From NCBI GenBank assembly GCA_946406115.1, contig OX291549.1, positions 21,103,901-21,167,900 of the forward strand: 64,000 nucleotides of DNA. Reading direction: 5' to 3'. Below the pieces are notes generated by a model that ran no database searches, had not been told where the DNA came from, and saw only the letters and a program-made list of their open reading frames with translations. The translations under genes were made by a program, and so were the position numbers. Origin of the DNA: Apoda limacodes (taxonomy: Eukaryota > Arthropoda > Insecta > Lepidoptera > Limacodidae). Positions 46,681-58,657 of this stretch are shown here, in pieces; position 1 is the stretch's first letter; every line of letters starts with the position of its first letter.

Positions 46681-48139
46681 TAAAATACCTATACGTAAAG
46701 TCTACCAATTCGCACTGAAACAAGTCGTCGTGCGTCGTAAAATTTCAGCAAATATGAAGGATGTAGGTAAGTATGAAGGCTGCATGATAGATAACACAAG
46801 TTACGTGAAAAAAAAATTAAATGGCATTCAATTTTTTTTTATTTACCTCTATGATATAAATGATTTTGATTTTGATTTAAAACCCCATGGAGTACTAGCC
46901 AGTTTTCATACCTACTCATAGTTAGGGCTCTGGCTTTGCTAAAGCTTTACTGTATTTATATCTGTCGTGTCTAATAACTGCCATATAGAAAACAGCACAA
47001 GGACGATAACATCGGGTGTTGTGCTTGTTTAGAGGAAAATGAAAAGTGGAAAAAATAGAATGGCACCATTGGCTATATCTATCTATATACCTATAGATAC
47101 TGTTCTATTTTATAAATTGTATTGGCTTACCTTTTTTATATTCATTATTCGGGTGACATACATACTATATTAAAGTTCGGTAATTTTCGCACAATTCACG
47201 AATAGACAAATAGACGGAAAATTAAAAATTATTCGTTTTTTATTTCAAAAACGATGCGTTGTGTCCGAAGCAGTACCTACCAATTGCCTTTGGACATCCA
47301 TTTCTGACAATCCAGAAAACCCTATATGGAAGCACTCGACGAAGCTATGTACCTACATCTTAAAGCTTCATAAAAAATAGATAAATAGGCAAATTATTAA
47401 CCAAGTTTTCAGGAAAAAAAACAAAAACATTTCTATGGATTGTCTCTGAAAGAAAATAAATAGTGTTAAATTGAAAATGTCCCTGTACCCAAACCCAAGT
47501 AGGTAACTTTTGAATATTTTTTTATATATACATAGCTATTTTTAGTTTCGTAGTACATATTATAGATTTTGTATATATTAAGTAGATAGGTATTATAGAT
47601 ATAAAATATTTTACATAATTGGTCACTCACTGTAAGTGAAAGGTATTTATGTACTTACCGCGGCGGTCGGTCAAGGCGGTCGCGGTACCTGCCTTTATGA
47701 TCTACATTGCAAATCATGGAATTATCCTCAACCAAGCTATTAGGATTAAGGTAGGATGCATTAGTTGTCAGTAACTACATTTATTCACTTACTCAAAGAC
47801 GCAGTAAACGTTTTTGAGCGTTCTGCGTATCAAACTATTCATAAAGGTTGTCTTAGCCGTTATACGCGTAGGCCTTTCCTCGGAAAAGGAGACTTAGGCC
47901 ATACAGTCCACCACACTGACTCATGTCGGCCACTCAAGTATCGGAGTTTTTAACCCGCCCAAAATGCCTCTGACCTGGTTTATTTTTAATTTATTTTTAA
48001 TTAATAAACACATTTACTAAACAGTTATATAACAAGAAATCAAATCAGAGTGTCAATGATACTATACCACAGGGGTTAACTTTGGATAAAATATTTTTTT
48101 ATGAGTCTGGGATTTTATATTTTAATGTCAAATCATTTT
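46681..48139. other. No gene seen
   Basis: AT-rich. The region 47760-47950 may be a SINE tail (ACTTAGGCCATACAGTCCAC). Confidence 0.5.
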
Positions 48140-48900
48140 AATTTATACCAGGCAGATTGGCCAAGTTAAATGGCGACAACTTTTTTTGACTTCCAATGAT
48201 GAAAGCCTGTTTTTTGTTTGGATTCAGAAGGAGACCGAATTCTTTAGTCAACTCAGCAACATTTAATACGAGTATTTAGGTTATGATTGATGAGGCTAAT
48301 AGCTGTGCCTAATAAATCAACAGATGTACCAGTATAAATCTGAAAGTCATCAGCGTACAAGTGGTATTTAGATGTAGTGCAACAAACAAAGAATTTATAA
48401 AAAGTGAAAATAGTAATGGAGATAAAACCCCACCCTGTGGGACACCAGCGAGCACCGGGCACCAGTCTGAGCAGCCAAACTCAGTCCGTATACATTGCTG
48501 GCGTCCTACAAGGTATGATTTGAACCACAGTGTTGCTGCCGGAGATATATTAAGTGAACGTAGTAATCCAAGTAGTACATCAAAATCAACTGAATTAAAC
48601 GCATTACTGAAGTCCAATAATGTTAACACAGTCAGATGTTTGTTTTCATATTATATCTAAAATTTTCAGTTGCTTTAAGTAATTAATAGATAAATAGTTA
48701 ATTAAGTAAAGCAGTAACCGTGATGTGTCCTGGACGAAAACCAGATTGAAAATCATTAGGTCATTATCAAAAAGATGATATAAGGAAAAAAAATGGCTAA
48801 GTTGATCATAAACAAGAGGCTCTATTACCTTAGAAAGAATAGGAAGGATTGAAATAGGTCGATAATGGGTCTGACTTGTTGGATGCTTAATTTAAGGGAT
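48140..48900 (-). pseudogene. Second LINE family (jockey-like), minus-strand decayed copy
   Basis: Reverse-complement reading gives SGFRPGHITVTALL, LLDFSNAFNSVDFDVLLGLL, FKSYLVGRQQCI, AGVPQGGVLSPLLF, HLYADDFQIYTG and a thumb remnant FGLLLNPNKKQAF. The catalytic YADD is preserved, but frameshifts separate the blocks (for example between LFINSLF and HLYADD). It is the same family as 43045-43876, and is truncated at both ends. Confidence 0.82.
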
Positions 48901-49196
48901 GGGAATTATGTAGGTTTTTTCCAATTAGAGGAAAACAGTTTGAGGTAAAAAAAAAAATATGAGGTAAAAGTATGTCGATCATGATTATGCTAAGGTTTAC
49001 GTCATCATTTTTTACTGCCCAAGTTACGTACGTTCAATATCACGGCCAGCAACAGCTTTAAATTTTAATTTAAATCTGTCGCAGTCAGGCATAGGCAGAT
49101 CAATAAGATAGTTTAGAGTACCTGATTTGGAGGTCTCGTCTAATATAAGAGGAGGCGTAGAAAAATGCTTGTAGGAAGCTGATATTTGTATTTGTT

Positions 49197-49475
49197 TAGG
49201 GAGTTGATAGAGTATACAACAACAGACAGGACCGACTCATGGTTAAATGTGCCACCGTACCACTATAAAAAGAGACTGCAGTCTATATTACGTTCTTACC
49301 TGCACCAAAGTAAGTACATAGAGCTCGCGCAGCGCCATAACAGACTCTAGATACTATGCCTGCACTATGTTAAGCGGAGAATACCGTCAGACCTGTCATA
49401 TAACATGACAAGCCGCGTTAAACGCCTTATGACGTGGCGAAAGCCTGACACTGGACCGGGACCCCTGCAGTAGCT
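49197..49475 (+). pseudogene. Coding-like frame with one stop, unrecognised
   Basis: One frame stays open across about 90 codons with a single TAG at 49348-49350. Before the stop it reads ELIEYTTTDRTDSWLNVPPY...SILRSYLHQSKYIELAQRHN; after it, LHYVKRRIPSDLSYNMTSRV...MTWRKPDTG. A good acceptor-like TTTGTATTTGTTTAG precedes it. The block is GC-richer than its flanks. I do not recognise the family; it may be a transposon protein or an exon of a decayed gene. Frame continuity past the stop is the main evidence. Confidence 0.35.
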
Positions 49476-50939
49476 ACAACGGACGAGGTATACAACAATA
49501 TAATGGTCATCCTCCCTGTTCCTTGATTAAGAAAACGCAATGTCAACAAAACAAACCAGGGAGGTTATTGCGAACAGTATTGAGCGCTTCCGACTCAGGA
49601 ATTCGAGAGAAAAGTGTATGCAAGTAGGTTTTGCCTCTCGAAACTCGTGAAAGTACGTGCATATCACGAGTTTTGCGTACTTGAGACTATTTTCAATAAG
49701 CCCAGGTAACTTTTTATTTTCATATGTAGGTGCAACGAGAAACATTAGTCAATTAGCCAATAGATCTATTTAATGGATGTAAGCCAAGCTAATGACCGCA
49801 CGATGAGGTCAACAGAGGTCTGTTGCCCAAAATTTCGTAGGTACGTTTATTTTTCTGATTACCGGTTGTCAATTTTTTTCCTGTTACATTCGTTAGCGTA
49901 ATGATGCATAAAGTTAGTGACATTATGTCTCCGTTAACTATCTGCCTATCTGAGTAACAGTTCTCTCTCAAACAAACGTGAGTAGATAAGTGTTCACTAG
50001 ACAGGTTTATTGATAAATTATTCAAGGATGATTTCTAATTGTAGGGATTCATATGTAGAATACTAAATATAAAAAATCGGTTAAGGATCCCGTACTATTG
50101 GGAATTTTAAAAGTTTGTTTGTATCACAGCTTACAAACATTATAAATCAACGTTTTGTATAAAGTATATGTACGTTATATACATACATAAATACAGTATA
50201 TGATATACCTACATAAATTACAAGTTCCTAACTAGTTTAGTTTTTGTCACAAGCTAAAATTTCTTAAACTGACAACTTTGACAGACCCCTTTTTTATATT
50301 TGAAGATAAAAAATAATCAAAATATTTTTATACCTATTCAACTCAATGAGCTCTAGAATACCCAAAAAAAGTTTTATTTTAAGGTACTTCGTATACAAGG
50401 AACTGCATCGTTAAAATTGCTATAATTTTTGGTAAAACAAGAAAACTTTCATTATCAAAGCCTTGTTATATTGGCGCTAATTAGTAAGGCTATCTTCATT
50501 GAAGATTATTTACCCGTAATTTATATTAGGTTCTGACTAACTAAACATGGAAAAGTAGATATAAGTGGTCAGACGAATGTAATAATGTAATCTAATAACA
50601 ACTTTAATACGCTGCTGTTGCAGAATCTACCACTTTGCGGTAGAGTTGTTTAGGTTACGTAGTCATTAGAGAAAGAGAATAGTCTGTCATAAAAAAACCG
50701 CAAATATAAATCCCAACAATATAATACCTGAAATTACAGTTAGTATCGTTTTTTCAACGTTTACAGTATTCTGACACAAAAATATTAAAGAGAGGTGTTA
50801 CGAATAATGACATATGGTTATTATAAAGTGAAGATAATAGAGACGAATGTAAATTTTTGGATGAAACGATAAAGAATTAACACTTGGCGAAATCGAAGAA
50901 TTAGTAATACTTATTTATATGGATCACTGAGCACGTAGA
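49476..50939. other. No gene seen
   Basis: AT-rich; the short minus frames at 49527-49745 and 49789-50025 are unsupported. Confidence 0.55.
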
Positions 50940-51195
50940 TAGCAGAATATCAGATAGAATAAATAGCCGATGGAGCAGACCTGTCCTAAGACGGATACCG
51001 CGTATTGGAAGTCGAAGCGTGGGACGCCTTCCAGGCCAGACGCTCCAGGTCGGTGGACCTTAAAAGGGTGGCTGGTAATGGCTGGATGCGGAAGGCAGAA
51101 GACCGATAGAAATTGCGCGCCATAGAAGAGGCTTATGTCCAGCAGTGGACCAATAAGAGCTGATATGATGTTGATGATGATGATGAATGAATAGC
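50940..51195 (+). mobile_element. LINE 3' end, RTE-like type with GATGAT tail
   Basis: The decayed frame reads RSVGRPSRPDAPGRWT, GWLVMAGCGRQKTDRN and KRLMSSSGP, and the sequence ends in a (GAT)n-rich tail at about 51165-51190. It resembles the C-terminus of common lepidopteran LINEs that end in ATGATG microsatellites. The RTE assignment is from memory of such tails. 5'-truncated and broken. Confidence 0.6.
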
Positions 51196-52729
51196 GGAGT
51201 TTTAATTTAAAGGAATGTTATTCAGCTTTCGATTTATTAATAGCCAATATCTAATGCAAAGCTATTTTTTTTGAATCTGCGAATATTTTTTGATTGCGTT
51301 GACTTAGAAGTTTGATTTTAAAATAAATTTCATATTATTTTAACTTGATGCCAGCACGCATTCCTGAAAAAAGGATCTTAACAGACAAATAATGCAACTG
51401 AACTATTTAATAGTAAAAATATTGACTTTTTTCTAGAAGGTGTGATAAAAAAGACAATGACAGATAAATCAATATTGATACTAACAAATCTAAACACCGA
51501 TATTGAAATTATTACATCACAAGATAAAATAAGAATATGCGCGAGTTTTGGCGCGAATCTTAAGAAGGAGTGGTGTTTTTTTCTGTTTAATTTTTCTAAA
51601 TTCATTTAGAGACTTTCGATGTATATATTTTAGCAATGTTTTACGAAAGCGTGGTAAGAATTGTGCAGCGAAGGCTCATGAATAGTGAATTATGAAGAAA
51701 TAAGCAGGATATGACGCGCAATGTCTGAGGATCCACACCAAATCTCCCGCCCAATCTTGGGACTTGAAAACGGGGACGCGCGGTTGAAACCTATTGAAAA
51801 TAAAATATAGATTTTGGCACACACACAAAAACAAGCTTTATCCACAAAAGCTAACGCATTACACAAGTATAAGTGAAGAAAAAATCTTTGATTAGTCTAA
51901 AGAAGGCATAATAATTTTTTTATTTGGTTATTTTTGCGTAGACTACAACATGACAACTACTAGTAGGTAGTGTTGCCAGAAAACGCTACGTTCGTAAATC
52001 GCGTTCCAGATAGCAACGGCCGGTACAAAACAATCATAATAAGTAAAAATTATATGATATTTTAACAGTAGTTTATGAACCTGTTATAGGTATATGTATA
52101 ATAATAATAATGTACAAGTGTTCTAGGTACAATAGAAGAAAGAAAGAAAATCTTGATTTTGCAGGCGAAGGTATTTTTTTTGTCCTGGATCTAATATATC
52201 CGGTGCAGTTAAATTTACCTCTGTATTACTGCTGTTTACATTTGTTTTACCCAGGAAAAATTCAATTCCGAATATGACTCGGAAAGCTAAATTTTTTTTT
52301 TTGGTTGACATAATTGTTGGCTTATTTTATTTTCATTAATTAACAAACCCTACATGTCAAATTGCTTGTTAAGTTTTCTGATATAGGACTTTGTTCGTAG
52401 TACTTGTGACATATTCCAAATCTACATGCAATAAACTTTTAAGCATGCAAGTAATACCTAGTTGTTTTTAGATTAGGGCGTTTTTTGCAATTAAAGCCTT
52501 TCAATGTATTTTGTGATTTTTATTTTGTATTTCAATTCATAATGTTTAAAATACTGTATTTTGTATTTCAAATACATAACTTGAAACTATTTCGTATTCA
52601 AAATACATACAGAAAAAGTAGTTGTAATTTGTATTTCAAATACTTACTGCATAGTATGTTTTTTGCCCAGCTCTGTTTTAATGCAAGTTAAGTGTGTTAT
52701 AAACTGTTAGGAAGGTAGGTAGGTAGACA
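51196..52729. other. No gene seen
   Basis: AT-rich, including a run of short TATTTTGTATTTCAAAT-like repeats at about 52500-52640. Confidence 0.55.
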
Positions 52730-52840
52730 CCAACTTCAAACTGTAATTCAGTTAAGATTTTTGGAAATTAGTTTTTTTTTTCTATTAGTTTAGTGCATCT
52801 TTTTAAAGCGGGATGTTTTTTTATTGTTTAAAAGTTTTTA
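52730..52840 (+). repeat. Dispersed repeat, copy 2 (CAAACTGTAATTCAG type)
   Basis: It matches 60-155 over about 110 bp with small indels but lacks the inverted left arm found at 8-32. Confidence 0.6.
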
Positions 52841-53034
52841 TTTTTTCTTTTTTTTTCTCGTACACTAGAAACACATCCACACTCGTTAGAAAATTTTACA
52901 CAATCATCAATATGAAAGGCGTTTCACCAGTTCCAAATGAACACCAATTATTTTTTTGAAATCAAAAGTTTAAGTTTTAAATTTATTACATTAATATTGG
53001 ACCACCTTGAAAGTATACCCTTTTAAATCAAAAA

Positions 53035-53140
53035 TAATTTTGCAAATCCGTCTATATGTATATGACAGAGTTATGCCCGAACATACATAAAAATATTATA
53101 AACATCCCAATTGATAACCTCCTCCTTTTTGAAGTCGGTT
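53035..53140 (-). repeat. Dispersed repeat (CCGACTACAAAAAAGGAGG type), minus strand
   Basis: GAGTTATGCCCGAACATACA and AACCTCCTCCTTTTTGAAGT, in reverse, match 42688-42800. Confidence 0.6.
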
Positions 53141-53413
53141 CAAAGCAAGAAAACTTAGTATGCATAAAATTAAACGTATGTATGTAGTGGTGAAATAAAA
53201 TGATTGAAAACGTTTTTCGACTTTTTAAAACAAAAATGATAGTAAGTGAATAAATTGTCAATGATTTTGGATATAGGTAAAACTTCTGGCAAATAAAATT
53301 GTAGAAAAATGAATCTGCGGCGTTACAAATGTATGTAAAAAATTATATATCTGGATTTAAAAAATTTGTGCATCGTTTTCGGGTAAATGAAATTATTTGT
53401 TTACAAAAAAGTA

Positions 53414-53563
53414 CAGTGCAACAAACTTTTCTGACCTAGTCAATGACCTTCTAAGTGACCCAGTAGTCAAAAATCCAAAGTATTGCCGCCATATAAAAAT
53501 TAATTAATGAAACTTACACGACACGAGCGATCGTACAACGGGTCAGAAAAGTTTGTTGCACTG
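53414..53563. mobile_element. Tc1-type MITE with perfect 23-bp inverted ends
   Basis: The termini begin CAGTGCAACAAACTTTTCTG and are perfect inverted copies over 23 bp (53414-53436 and 53541-53563). TA flanks both sides, as in Tc1/mariner insertions. 150 bp, non-coding. Confidence 0.85.
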
Positions 53564-53719
53564 TAGATATTTATTTTGGCGCAAAATCTAGATTTCCTAT
53601 TACTGCGAATAGTCTTTGGCTTATTGCAGCAACCAATCAACGCTCGGAGCCTTCCTTGTCTCTCCTGTGCTCCGAAAGGTGACACAGAGTAGTAGATTAC
53701 CTACATTGTGTAATAGGGG

Positions 53720-54015
53720 TGGTAAGAAGAAAATTACCAACGAGAGGCTATTTAGAAGCCTAAGGCGGATGGCCGAAGGCCTTAATGACTCGAGGTTGTT
53801 GCGTATTAATGTTTTGCATCACATTCACGAGTAAATAAATAAAATATAAGGTGAAAAAATAAATGAACTCTCCAAATCACAATTGAATGGCGGGAAAAGA
53901 AGTATATACAACGCCCACGATGACGATAGCAATATTTAGAGAATTTATGAATTAAAAAAGTTTAACTGAAGTTAAAACTTGTTAATGCTCGATAGGATAT
54001 CTTGAAACACAGATG
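53720..54015 (+). repeat. Three-copy interspersed repeat, copy 2
   Basis: The longest copy. It starts near GAAAATTACCAACGAGAGGC, carries a palindromic stretch GGCCGAAGGCC, then ATGTTTTGCATCACATTCAC and CACAATTGAATGGCGGG, and ends near ATATCTTGAAACACAG. Unrecognised family. Confidence 0.65.
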
Positions 54016-54253
54016 GCGCTTTTATGAATACTTGATAGAATAGAGTTGAATAGACCGTAAGTAGAGCGCGCGCGGATCGTTATGTCGTTGTCGCCCGTGG
54101 GTTCTATGAACTTACGCTTTGCCTTGAAGAAGGTAAAATTTACAAAAAAAAAGTGCGTGGGAGTAATTAAGGTCCTAGCACCCGCTTTACCAGCACGTAA
54201 TGACGATGTTTACGAGTAAGTGTGATGAAAAAAAATATATGAATACCGGTACA

Positions 54254-54557
54254 CAGTGCAAAAAACCTTTTCTGACCTGTGTGCCTTCTGTGAGTTTTAA
54301 CTTAACTATCGCGTTCGCGTCACCGAAATAATAGCATCGAAATAAAGGAGCGCCCCTAACGGACGCGGTTTAAGACTTTTTTTTTCTCATTGGACTTTTA
54401 ATGAATACGCAAACGTGATAGTAGAGTTAGAATTGCAAAAACTTACCCTTGGCACACCGGTGTCTGTGTCTATAGTGTCGCGAAAGTTCACAGCATTTTA
54501 ATATGTCGACTGTAGTTCAGATGTTTGACCACCGGGTCAGAAAAGTTTGTTGCACCA
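54254..54557. mobile_element. Tc1-type MITE, second and longer copy
   Basis: The left end CAGTGCAAAAAACCTTTTCT (from 54254) and right end GGTCAGAAAAGTTTGTTGCA (54535-54554) match the termini of the element at 53414-53563. The interior of about 260 bp is unrelated, which suggests a different deletion derivative of the same parent. Confidence 0.7.
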
Positions 54558-54590
54558 TACTGTGCCTATGTATAACGGTAATAATAGTTC

Positions 54591-54725
54591 AGGAGAAAAT
54601 TACTTATGAGAGGCTATTTAGAAGCCTAAGGCCAAAGGCCGAAGGCTTTATTGACTCGAGTTTGTAATTTCCGTACCGTCCTTGTTACTCACAATGTTTT
54701 TCATCACATTTGCGAGTAAATAAAT
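54591..54725 (+). repeat. Three-copy interspersed repeat, copy 3
   Basis: It matches copy 2 at GAGGCTATTTAGAAGCCTAA and copy 1 at TTTTTCATCACATTTGCGAG. It stands directly beside the second Tc1-type MITE. Confidence 0.65.
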
Positions 54726-55520
54726 TAAAAAATAACGTAAATAAATAAGTAAACTTACTGTCATACAAAAAACAATGCTATAAAAGAATTATGTGCATAA
54801 AGTATGCTAATACGAACGTAGAACATATTTCAAGCTTTTTCAAATTGCATGGTTTCTACTTCTGTATATAGCAGCTTGTTAATAGCCAAATTAATCTCTT
54901 GAATAACCTTGTTAGAAAAAAATATGATGGTTTTTGATACCCGTATAAACAATAGGTACCTACGTAAAAAGTCAATGGTTTTAAAGTAGGAAATAAGGTA
55001 ATACATAAATGTAATATTATCTATTGTTAAAAATGTATTATTGCCTAACAGGTGTTGTAAATAACATAAAATATATACATAAAAATGTAGAGGGAACTTT
55101 GTGTTGTATAGGGCGAACTTCCTATGATGATTGTTCAAACTTAGGTAGGAATTTATTCGTAATGGATGTCTTATGCAAATATTTTTTTGTGTTTGTTGTT
55201 AAAAAAAAGTAAAAACAGAAAATTCCTAAATAGAAATCTGGGTTATACTTAATTAGTAGGTCGCAGGTTTTTGCTTAACGACGGCAAACTCGCGGTATAA
55301 AAAACTATTGTAAAACAGCGGTTATGGCTTACGTTTGTGTTGTCTAATCGCTTATGGGCGTGTGCTAGTGACCCTAACATAATTTATTATCAGTCACAAA
55401 TTTAATGACATCACAAGATATGGCAATTCATGATAATTTATTTTATTTAGTGTCTGTCTGTCATTCATTTAGCAAATAAACTAACAAAAACTTAAATGAA
55501 ATCAATTTCTGACTTTGATT

Positions 55521-55770
55521 CAAGGGCGGATCCAGCGGGGGGCGATCGCCTAAGGATGGGCGAGAAAGAAATGAATTGTAACATTTTTTTAAATATATAA
55601 CTTTTATTATATATAAAGAATACTTGGGGTTACTTCGGTTTGTATATTTAATTTTTAAAAATTGCGCGAGCTGGGTCGATAGGGTAACTTACGTTTGCCG
55701 ATTCAAATTCAAAAAATACCTTCAGATCTTTGATCGCCCCCCCTAAACTTTTGTTCTGGATCCGCCCTTG
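55521..55770. mobile_element. Short hAT MITE with exact 8-bp duplication
   Basis: Perfect 15-bp inverted termini CAAGGGCGGATCCAG (55521-55535 and 55756-55770) are flanked by the exact duplication CTTTGATT (55513-55520 and 55771-55778). A second inverted block, GGGGGGCGATC, lies just inside both ends. Length 250 bp, no coding capacity. Confidence 0.88.
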
Positions 55771-55839
55771 CTTTGATTTAGGTATTAGGTATGTACCCAG
55801 GGGCTTGGGACATAAAACTTCTATTATTATAAACTTATA

Positions 55840-56073
55840 TCTATATATATAAAAATTACGTGTCAAGTTGTTTGTCCTCGATGGACTCCTAAACTACTGA
55901 ATCGATTTTGATCAAACTTCGTAACTATCTTTTATTTGACCCAACTTAAAAGATAGGATAGATTTTTTCTCGATCTGTTAAGTGCGAGCCGGACTAGGGC
56001 ACTTTAGGTAAAAACCAACTTTCGCCGGGTTACAGAGGAACGGCAGCGGAACAACGTTCGCCGGGGCCGCTAG
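55840..56073 (+). mobile_element. Second Helitron-like short element
   Basis: It starts TCTATATATATAAAAATTAC and ends GGCCGCTAG followed by T, like the element at 40248-40424. The 3' GC-rich region can fold, but imperfectly. The interior has GATTTTGATCAAACTTCG, common in this repeat type, and a piece resembling the AGTGCGAGYCGGACT repeat. Confidence 0.45.
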
Positions 56074-56884
56074 TAATTATTTAATTTGTAAAAAAATGTT
56101 AAGCAGTTACAAAAAACTTGTTGCATAAAAATATTATAGATCGTGTTGCATAAAGATTAGGAGGCTCGTTTTATATAAGAAACTTATATTATAAGTAAAA
56201 TTTGGAAGCTTTTTCTTGCATAAAAAATATAAATTATATTATGTTAGAATTTAGTAGAATAGTCAAGGGAATTATCAGCTGCTTATATAAGTAATATTAT
56301 GTTTCTGTTACAAGTAATGACGTAACTACTTTTATTCACTCTTATTATTGGCGTAATTTTATAAGCTACAAAAGGGTTGATTTGTTTTTATGTATTGCAA
56401 AAAAATATAGGTACATAAATCAAGTCGTACGCAATCTCCTCAAGTGATTGCCACGATGAAATAATACCTACTAGACTACGAATTTTTAAACAAAAAGTCG
56501 ATTATACCTATTTGTAAAACTTATGAATATAACAATTCTCTTTGTAAATCATACACTTTAGAAACATGATTTCCTTTAGTTTCCTCGATAGAAAAAATAC
56601 CAAAGTTACCGCTAAAAACAAAATACTTTACGGAAGGTCATCAGTTTTTGGATAATAATAAAAATACACGCTTTCAATAATATATACATTTTACATTTGT
56701 AAACAGCAGTATTTGTAAGACAGCTTTTGACTGTTAACGATTTCACCTACCATAATACCGAAACTGTCATAAAAAAATTCATTCCTTGTTTTGCCGCCTA
56801 GACGATTATTTTTAAAAAACGGTGAGACACATAAATCCTTCTTTTTAACCTATAGGCCGAGTACCAAATTTTATGCATTTAAGT
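56074..56884. other. No gene seen
   Basis: AT-rich; nothing recognised before the LINE copy. Confidence 0.6.
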
Positions 56885-56988
56885 AGCGAAGGCGTTCGAT
56901 CGGGTCTGGCACCGGGGTCTACTGTCAAAGTTGCCATCTTACGGAGTGCTCGAGGGTTTTTGCAAATGGGTGGCTAGCTTTTTGTTAA
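56885..56988 (+). mobile_element. LINE copy (main family), left part before a nested insertion
   Basis: It starts at the sequence equivalent to AAGGCGTTCGATCGGGTCTG in the reverse-transcriptase core and matches closely up to CTAGCTTTTTG, where a TTAA-flanked element interrupts it. Confidence 0.85.
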
Positions 56989-57343
56989 CCGTGGTACACC
57001 CAGTAGTACCACCAGTGGTACCACTGATCTTGTGCATGCTGCATGTATGCGGTAAATACACGTGTTTTCTTTTTTTCTTTCTACTTTTTAACCGACTTCA
57101 AAAACCTCGTTCAAAAAAGGAAAGAAAACCGCATCAAAATTGGTTCAGCCAAACGCGAGATAATCGCGGACAAACATACATACATACATACAAACATACG
57201 TATTGTATATGTATTTATCGCATACATGCAACATGAACAAGATCAGTGGTACCACGGTTAGAAAAAACGTGGTACCACTGGGGTACCACGGTTAGGAAAA
57301 AGTAACCGTGGTACCACTGGTGGTACTACTGGGTGTGCCACGG
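56989..57343. mobile_element. TTAA-flanked element nested in the LINE copy
   Basis: A 355-bp insertion with TTAA on both sides (56985-56988 and 57344-57347). The termini are inverted repeats of about 37 bp beginning CCGTGGYACACCCAGTAGTA, nearly perfect. A second inverted unit, GGTACCAC..., repeats several times near the right end. The core (about 57098-57200) is a dispersed lepidopteran sequence with CCGACTTCAAAAA and a CATA microsatellite. The TTAA target duplication is the hallmark of the piggyBac superfamily. No transposase is present, so this is a non-autonomous element. Confidence 0.75.
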
Positions 57344-58372
57344 TTAACAAACGCGGCAGACGCATACGGGTTGTAGGTAACGGTAGTTGCTCTGATAGCG
57401 TGGACATTGATGCTGGCGTCCCGCAAGGCTCTGTCCTACGCTGTGTCTCCTGCATATCAATGACATATTGTCCATCAATAACTTATATTGCTATGCAGAT
57501 GTCAGTACTGGAGGCGCTTATTACACGGGCCGCACAAACATCCCTCGTACCGTTGTGGAGGAAAAGCGCGTAGAACTTGTGTCTCTAATCGACACCACTT
57601 TGTCCAAGATCTCTGTCTGGGGCGGGAAAACTTGTTCCAATTTAACCCTACAAAGACACGCGCATTTACCGCTAAGAATCCCCCATTCACTGTGGTTCCA
57701 CAATTCCAGAACATTCCCCTCACCAACTCCTAGAGAATTGGGATCCTTGGTGTTAACATCTCTAGTAATGTTCAGTTTCGAGATCATTTACAAGACAAGG
57801 TGAAGCTGGCATGCAATAAACTTGTTGTACTCAACAGAGCAAAGCAGTATTTCACCTCAGGGCAAAGGTTGAAAGGCTGCTTTACAAGTCATAAGTCCGG
57901 CTACCATATTTGGGCCACCAGGATACCAGCTCAGCCCCTTTGACTCGGGTCAACGATGGGCTGTGAGAATCGTCGACGATCCCAAACTCACTTGCCGTAT
58001 CGAGCCCTTAAGTCTAAGGAGAGACTTTGCCTCCCTGTGTGTGTTTTTCCGCTTTTATAATGGGATGTGTTCTGAGAAATTATTTGAAATGATGCCCACG
58101 GCTACTTTTTAGTATCGCTGTCGGGAGGGAATTCATTGTCACTCTTTAGAACCGAAATGGTCCGCGAACGCTTGGATTGTAAAATGAGCTCCCTGCCAAG
58201 ATTTTCTCTAAGGACTACAGTATGGGGTTCTTTAACAAAGAAGTTATTAGATTTTTAAAGATTTGGCAACGCGCGAGTGATACCCCTAGTGTTGCAAGCG
58301 TCCATAGGCTACGGTGACCGCTTACCATCAGGCGGACCGTAGGTTTGTTTGCCACCTTAGTGGAATTAAAAA
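57344..58372 (+). pseudogene. LINE copy (main family), right part, broken ORF
   Basis: This continues the copy at 56885 after the nested insertion. It runs through CCCGCAAGGCTCTGT, the YADD region, now degraded (Y-A-D-V at about 57490), and the C-terminal part to the 3' end at about 58365. Frameshifts and stops break the frame into short pieces (for example at 57468-57803). It lies about 290 bp upstream of the patched-related first coding exon. Confidence 0.85.
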
Positions 58373-58657
58373 GTCTAACTATACTATAGAGATATACTGA
58401 ACCCAATATAAAGAAACAAATAGTTTTGGCAAGTTACCATAGAAGAAACGTGTTTTTTTTCTAGCTCGTAAACGAAACGAGTTAGGTACAAACTTGAAAT
58501 TTGGACACTTGGTGTAAAATGACCCAATACTAAATATTTAATTTAATAAAACCACTTTAATATTAAAATAAAATATCCCACAAACAATGATTCATGTATC
58601 TAAGTAAAAATACCTAATGTCCAAAGTGTACTCATAAAAACTTATATCTTGTTACAG

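Noticed and set aside
48361..48660. 99-codon plus-strand frame
   Set aside because: It is antisense to the reverse transcriptase of the minus-strand LINE, whose motifs (FSNAF, GVPQGGVLSP) are unmistakable.
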